A stretch of DNA of 17,316 nucleotides from Candidatus Woesearchaeota archaeon CG11_big_fil_rev_8_21_14_0_20_43_8 (GTDB lineage Archaea; Nanobdellota; Nanobdellia; Woesearchaeales; CG08-08-20-14), in assembly GCA_002762705.1 (NCBI GenBank), contig PCVE01000086.1, forward strand, positions 1-17,316. Reading direction: 5' to 3'. Under the pieces are notes generated by a model that was not told the origin of the DNA, did no database searches, and saw only the letters and a list, made by a program, of their open reading frames with translations. Shown in pieces: positions 13,444 to 17,316 of this stretch (position 1 is the stretch's first letter; each line of letters starts with the position of its first letter). A program made the translations under genes and the position numbers.

Positions 13444-14603
13444 GTCGTCTGTTTTCTCCGGACCAATCTAAGGGTGAGTTTGAGAAGGGTTGGGGTGACA
13501 AGGCAGGTCAGCACAGCCATGATAATCAATGTGCTGTATATTTCCTGTGTTATTATCCCCATGTTCAGCCCGATCAACGCGGTGACCATCGCGACTTCTC
13601 CTCTTGGCACCATCGCGACACCTATGATTATTGCCTCTTTTGCTTTGACTTTTGTGATCAATGCAAGAAGAGTGCTTCCTATTATTTTAGATACCACAGC
13701 GACAAGTGTCAATATGAGCACCAGACGTACGATGCTTTCAGTGAACTTCACGCTGACAAGGATCCCTAATGAGATGAAAAATATAGAACTGAATATGACT
13801 CCTACATATTGCGCTCCGACCTTGAAGTCCTGATAATTCAGTTTTTCCAAGACGAATCCAGCAAGGAAAGCGCCGACGATAGCGGAAAGGCCCACCAGCT
13901 CAGCCAATGCACCATACAAGAATGCGATGGTGATGGCGAATAAATATGCCAGATAATGTATCTTTTGGACTTTCGCCCAGCTATGTATCCTTGAAGCGAT
14001 CCTCGAGATATATGGTCCAAGAAGCATAGCGATCACAAGAAATAATGTTGAAAATCCAGCTTTTGTCAGGAACACAGGCAGAAGGTCCTGTGATACCAGA
14101 TACGATTTCGTGATGGAAAGCATGAGCAGACCAAGGATATCGTCGACAAGCGCCGCTCCGATTATTATGTTCGACATTTTTCGCTGTAATAATCCAAGTT
14201 CTTTTAGAATCGCAACAGAGACAGCTATGCTTGTCGCAGTCATCGTTGTAGCTATGAAGATCGAATGGATGGAATTAAAGAAGAACGTGGAGACAAAATA
14301 CCCGACAATCCATGGGAATATGCTGCCACCAAGAGCGATAAGTATGTTTTTTATCGTGTATATGTTATGGCTTTTATATTCAAGGCCTGCGATGAAGATC
14401 TGGAAGATCGCGCCAAGATATGCGACAGTCTGCACTGTCGTGTTATATTGTATGATCTGGAGAAGTGTCGGTCCTATGAGTATGCCAAGAAGGATATTCA
14501 CGACAGCTGTCGGTTGTCTTAATCGGTTTGCGATGAAGAAACCTGCGAAGGCTAAGAATAATAGTATGCTCATCTCATAGGAAAAATGCATAAATGTCTC
14601 CAT
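13440..14603 (-). CDS. CPA2-family cation/proton antiporter
   Basis: A 387-residue integral membrane protein with about 12 hydrophobic helices, of the Na+(K+)/H+ exchanger superfamily (CPA2: NapA/KefB type). The ion-binding signature is AALVDDILGL with adjacent Asp154-Asp155, the DD pair typical of electrogenic members; the TSIAVS stretch (124-129) forms the unwound helix facing it. The C-terminal cytoplasmic TrkA-N/RCK domain of KefB is absent. It would exchange Na+ or K+ for H+ across the cytoplasmic membrane. The ATG at 14603 is about 28 bases after a TATA box (14626-14636), so probably leaderless. Its stop codon overlaps the tgt stop in convergent orientation. Confidence 0.9.
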   Translation of the reverse strand: METFMHFSYEMSILLFLAFAGFFIANRLRQPTAVVNILLGILIGPTLLQIIQYNTTVQTVAYLGAIFQIFIAGLEYKSHNIYTIKNILIALGGSIFPWIVGYFVSTFFFNSIHSIFIATTMTATSIAVSVAILKELGLLQRKMSNIIIGAALVDDILGLLMLSITKSYLVSQDLLPVFLTKAGFSTLFLVIAMLLGPYISRIASRIHSWAKVQKIHYLAYLFAITIAFLYGALAELVGLSAIVGAFLAGFVLEKLNYQDFKVGAQYVGVIFSSIFFISLGILVSVKFTESIVRLVLILTLVAVVSKIIGSTLLALITKVKAKEAIIIGVAMVPRGEVAMVTALIGLNMGIITQEIYSTLIIMAVLTCLVTPTLLKLTLRLVRRKQTT

Positions 14604-14625
14604 ATGACATTTCTTGGGCTCTTCT

Positions 14626-14636
14626 TATTTATATAA
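14626..14636 (-). promoter_or_regulatory. TATA box of the antiporter gene
   Basis: The minus strand reads TTATATAAATA, centred about 28 bases before the ATG at 14603. Confidence 0.55.
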
Positions 14637-14671
14637 TTTAGTAAAGATCGGTCGGACAAAATAAGGTAACC

Positions 14672-14679
14672 TTTAAATA
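14672..14679 (+). promoter_or_regulatory. TATA box of the archaellin-like gene
   Basis: TTTAAATA lies inside what would be the codon context of an in-frame ATG at 14679. Transcription should begin near 14702, so translation must start downstream of that ATG. AGGGG at 14706-14710 then serves the ATG at 14718. Confidence 0.55.
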
Positions 14680-14717
14680 TGTTTGATTCCATAAAGAACA
14701 TAAGTAGGGGTATTTTG

Positions 14718-15287
14718 ATGAGAATCCGTTTTAGGAAGAAAGGAGTGGCTATGAGTGCAGGTAGTATGGTTTTCCTTATAGTTATGCTTCTTGCATGCGC
14801 AGTCACTGCTGGTGTGCTCATAATCACTACTGAGAATTTCCGCGCGAAAGCGACCACAACACATCGTGATCTGCGAGAGGAGATCGGCACAAATATACAA
14901 GTAGTCAGACTTTTTGGCACAGGCGGTGCAGATGGTTATATTGATAATCTAAGCGTGATAATCCGACTTGACGGCGGTTCTGACAGTATCCAATTCTCAA
15001 ATGTGGTATTGTCATTTTCTCTGATCAATGCCACATCTTCGCTGAGCTATGGCGCATTGCCATCCACAAATAATTTCAGGATGAATTACCTGGTCAACGG
15101 CACAGAACATATAGATGGCTATATGGTCCGCGGCGATATGGTGCAGCTTGATTTTGTGCCGCCAAGGAAGATTACTGGTGACGAAGTGATCAAGATCACA
15201 ATCATTCCGAAACTGACATCTCCAGCGAAGATACAGACCAGGACTCCGCCAGTGATATATCGGGACAGAGTAGATATCTTCCCTTGA
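14718..15287 (+). CDS. archaellin / type IV pilin-like protein
   Basis: A 189-residue protein with a class III (prepilin-type) signal peptide. A short basic leader MRIRFRKKG ends at Gly9, with cleavage expected before VAMSAGSMVFLI, then a ~20-residue hydrophobic helix rich in Ala/Val. This closely follows archaellin N-termini (RGxAxSxGxxI...VLVAAVAAGVLI). The remaining ~150 residues are beta-rich and Ser/Thr/Asn-containing, with possible N-glycosylation sequons such as NAT and NGT. The cleaved subunit would assemble into a surface filament. The start at 14718 is chosen from the TATA position and the AGGGG site. No ArlI/ArlJ, prepilin peptidase or other archaellum genes are nearby, so a pilin-like or adhesive role is as possible as motility. 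Confidence 0.78.
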   Translation: MRIRFRKKGVAMSAGSMVFLIVMLLACAVTAGVLIITTENFRAKATTTHRDLREEIGTNIQVVRLFGTGGADGYIDNLSVIIRLDGGSDSIQFSNVVLSFSLINATSSLSYGALPSTNNFRMNYLVNGTEHIDGYMVRGDMVQLDFVPPRKITGDEVIKITIIPKLTSPAKIQTRTPPVIYRDRVDIFP

Positions 15288-15291
15288 ATCT

Positions 15292-16632
15292 CTATTTTTC
15301 TTCAGGTACCATCGACACGATAGACAGCTTGCTATCTGCGAGATAATCTTCTATCTTTTCATTGACTTCGTCAAGTGTGATTGTTTTTAATCTATTTACT
15401 GTCGCTGGAAATGATGACAGGTCTCCTGTCTTCGCATCCCATTTCGCAAGAATCAACGAAAATTGAACTATCTTCTGCATCGATCTTTCTATGTTCATAA
15501 GAGCGCCGGATCTGATGTGGTCCAACTCTTTTTTCTCAAATCCAGTTTTTTTGAGGCAATCAACCTCTGCTTGTATGAGTCTCACATATTCTCTTGGGTC
15601 ATCAGTGTCGCCCCACCCATATATGAGCCCAGTCTCGCGTGTGGAATGACATCTTCCATCGAAGGAATCTTCGTCGAATCCCTTAGCGATGAAACTTTCT
15701 CTTCTGTAGCTTCCTCGTGAAAAGAGCATATCACCGATGAGAGACATCATTGTATGTTGATCAATCATGTCAGAAGTGCTCATACGTGTCGGGTCGAGCA
15801 CTTGTTTCCACCCCATGAGGACGGAAGGCCGGATTATGTCTTTCCTTGTCATTGGATTATCAAGATTGTTTCTTATGACTGTCTCTACTGGCTCTGTGTT
15901 CCTGGTTTTCTTTGGTGGATTGACATAATTTTCTTTACCAAGCGATTCAAATCTCTTTTGCGCAAGTGTTGATACTGATTGCAGATCCACATGGCCGGCT
16001 ATGACAAGAGACATATTCGATGGCGCATAGAATGTTGAATGCATGGAGAGCACATCTTCAAGACTTATCTTTGGGATGCTGTCAAGCGTCCCAACAATGG
16101 GGTTCCTCGCACCATGTTTCTTGAATGCCTGTTCGTGCCACTGATTGTACTGGGCATGTGTCGCATGATTGAGTCCGCGTTTCGCTTCGTCCAGTATGGT
16201 CCCTACTTCTTGTGCGAATCTCTCTTTTGGGAGATATGGGGTGAACACGAAATCAAGAAGCAGATCAAGACACGGTTCGAAATTCTTGCGAGTGATAAAG
16301 TGGTAATTTGTGTGATCATTGGATGTGTATGCATTCGCGTCGATAGCACCTAGATTATGTAGTTCAGTCAGTCCATCTGTAAGGTTGTCCTGTCTCTCTG
16401 GTGTCAGAGTCGTGATGGATTCTCCTCTTGGTGGCATTATGAACAATACATGCTCGAAATAATGCGCGCTTCCTGGTTTGAGCCTCATGTTCTTGCTTGA
16501 CTTTGTGTCTTTGTATCGCAACGTGTCTCCACCGAATGGAGTATAGAGCTGTGCGAAGGTGACCGGTGAATCATATTTTATGCAATATATATCCAGTCCA
16601 TTTTGCAGTCTTGTATGTTCTATCTGTTTCAT
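15292..16632 (-). CDS. M16 zinc peptidase, catalytic subunit
   Basis: A 446-residue M16 (pitrilysin/MPP-type) metallopeptidase with two alpha/beta halves. The N-half carries the inverted zinc motif HYFEH (57-61) and a downstream candidate Glu149 (GTILDEAKRG); the distance is longer than the usual ~76 residues because of an insertion around 72-88. The family motif NAYTSNDHTNYHF (100-112) is clear. The C-half (~225-446) is the second M16 domain. No signal peptide, so it is probably cytoplasmic. The start overlaps the stop of the upstream M16 gene as ATGA, suggesting the two are translated together and form a heterodimer. Substrates are unknown; peptides or misfolded proteins are likely. Confidence 0.88.
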   Translation of the reverse strand: MKQIEHTRLQNGLDIYCIKYDSPVTFAQLYTPFGGDTLRYKDTKSSKNMRLKPGSAHYFEHVLFIMPPRGESITTLTPERQDNLTDGLTELHNLGAIDANAYTSNDHTNYHFITRKNFEPCLDLLLDFVFTPYLPKERFAQEVGTILDEAKRGLNHATHAQYNQWHEQAFKKHGARNPIVGTLDSIPKISLEDVLSMHSTFYAPSNMSLVIAGHVDLQSVSTLAQKRFESLGKENYVNPPKKTRNTEPVETVIRNNLDNPMTRKDIIRPSVLMGWKQVLDPTRMSTSDMIDQHTMMSLIGDMLFSRGSYRRESFIAKGFDEDSFDGRCHSTRETGLIYGWGDTDDPREYVRLIQAEVDCLKKTGFEKKELDHIRSGALMNIERSMQKIVQFSLILAKWDAKTGDLSSFPATVNRLKTITLDEVNEKIEDYLADSKLSIVSMVPEEK

Positions 16633-17316
16633 TGTACATCACCTTTGGTCGTGTTCGCATACAGGAACAGTTGGCTGTTATCTGGATCCAGATAGCGTCT
16701 GGCAGTATCCCGGACATCTTCTGGTCCGAGTGAATCAAGGAGACGGTACGCATCAAGAAGGCCCAATGGTGAAATCATTATGACTTCTTTTTTGTATTCC
16801 CGAAACACTCTGAATCCTGGCTGGTCACAGGTCTCGATATTCCTTCCAGCATTGGTGTAAAGGTTCGATTCTAACATCATGTCCTTTGTCTGATAGAATT
16901 CTTCATCTGTGAAATTGCCTTGACATATATCTGTGACAACTTCAGTCGTGCGGTCATAGACTTTATCGAGGAGGCTTTGGTCGTGCTCTGTCCTGACAAG
17001 AAGCATGTTCTTGAATGGAATCAGTCCTGATCCGATACCATATACCAGATGATCTTCTTCTCTGATGACTCGCATGAGCCTTCCTGTCCATCCACCACCA
17101 AGGATCTGGTTCAGGCAGAACATCGATACGCGATCTTTGCTGTCAGTCAATTTTTTTGACAGTGGATATGCCCTGAAATGATGGACCTGATTGGTGTTCG
17201 CATGCTTGATGATCGGCTCGTCGGTCTTTGGCATGTTGACATATGCTGGCGGGACTAGTATGTTTTTGCTTCCCTGTCCGACCAGTTTTTTCGCTGTGCC
17301 TTTAAGTATTTCAGTC
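16629..17316 (-). CDS. M16-family peptidase subunit, partial (5' end outside window)
   Basis: The reading frame is open to the right edge; at least 228 residues are visible, ending in NTTKGDVQ. What can be seen is the C-terminal M16 domain: LNQILGGGWTGRLMRVIREEDHLVYGIGSG carries the Arg...Tyr substrate-binding pair typical of the non-catalytic subunit or second domain. An internal ATG at 17234 is not the true start, since the upstream codons (about 27) remain in frame and continue into the M16 strand pattern. Whether its own N-half has a zinc motif cannot be seen. It is transcribed before and overlaps (ATGA) the catalytic M16 gene. Confidence 0.85.
   Translation of the reverse strand, partial: TEILKGTAKKLVGQGSKNILVPPAYVNMPKTDEPIIKHANTNQVHHFRAYPLSKKLTDSKDRVSMFCLNQILGGGWTGRLMRVIREEDHLVYGIGSGLIPFKNMLLVRTEHDQSLLDKVYDRTTEVVTDICQGNFTDEEFYQTKDMMLESNLYTNAGRNIETCDQPGFRVFREYKKEVIMISPLGLLDAYRLLDSLGPEDVRDTARRYLDPDNSQLFLYANTTKGDVQ

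Noticed and set aside
14110..14580. Plus-strand ORF of 156 codons opposite the antiporter gene
   Set aside because: Met/Ile-rich mirror of transmembrane codons; no promoter.
1..17316. CRISPR array or insertion sequence
   Set aside because: No regularly spaced direct repeats, transposase genes or terminal inverted repeats were seen on reading through the window.

Overview
The window comes from an archaeon. It carries an archaeal histone, eukaryote-type ribosomal proteins S24e and S27ae, the RNA polymerase subunit Rpo7, Spt4, and many genes with a TATA box about 25-28 bases before a leaderless start codon. Gene content (a small archaellin-like protein with a class III signal peptide, a bacterial-type Tgt, a ClpX-like ATPase, M16 peptidases) fits a DPANN lineage such as a Woesearchaeota relative. 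That placement is an inference; no rRNA gene is present to test it. Shine-Dalgarno sites, where used, are of the AGGAGG or GGTG(A) type.

Layout: 1-118 holds a strong inverted repeat. 119-1985 (minus) is the conserved archaeal information-processing operon: PIN nuclease, Rpo7, Spt4, S24e, S27ae. 2053-5241 holds a YgjV-family membrane protein, a structured-looking intergenic stretch, a ClpX-like AAA+ unfoldase, a small MscS-like channel and a glutaredoxin. 5341-7327 holds the histone, a SprT-like metalloprotease and a divergent ZIP metal transporter.

The centre of interest is 7347-11032 (minus), a compact four-gene operon with all overlapping or coupled junctions. In order of transcription it encodes a ubiquitin-like protein ending in Gly-Gly-Ser-Arg, a JAMM isopeptidase with a long basic tail, a eukaryote-style E1 with two adenylation folds (an SAE1-like inactive half joined to a UBA2-like active half), and an E2-like protein with a C-terminal UBC fold and a long novel N-terminal region. 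No RING-type E3 is visible. It looks like a complete ubiquitin-like conjugation and deconjugation cassette. The closest known parallels are the bacterial Bil/Bub-type cassettes and the Caldiarchaeum ubiquitin operon, but the fusion architecture and the setting in a small archaeal genome look unusual.

To its right, 11298-13443 (plus) is a two-gene queuosine-salvage operon: a Qng1/DUF2419 glycosylase that frees queuine, followed one base later by a bacterial-type tRNA-guanine transglycosylase that would insert it at position 34. After that come a CPA2-type cation/proton antiporter (minus), a lone archaellin-like protein (plus) and two coupled M16 peptidase genes (minus), the upstream one running off the right edge.
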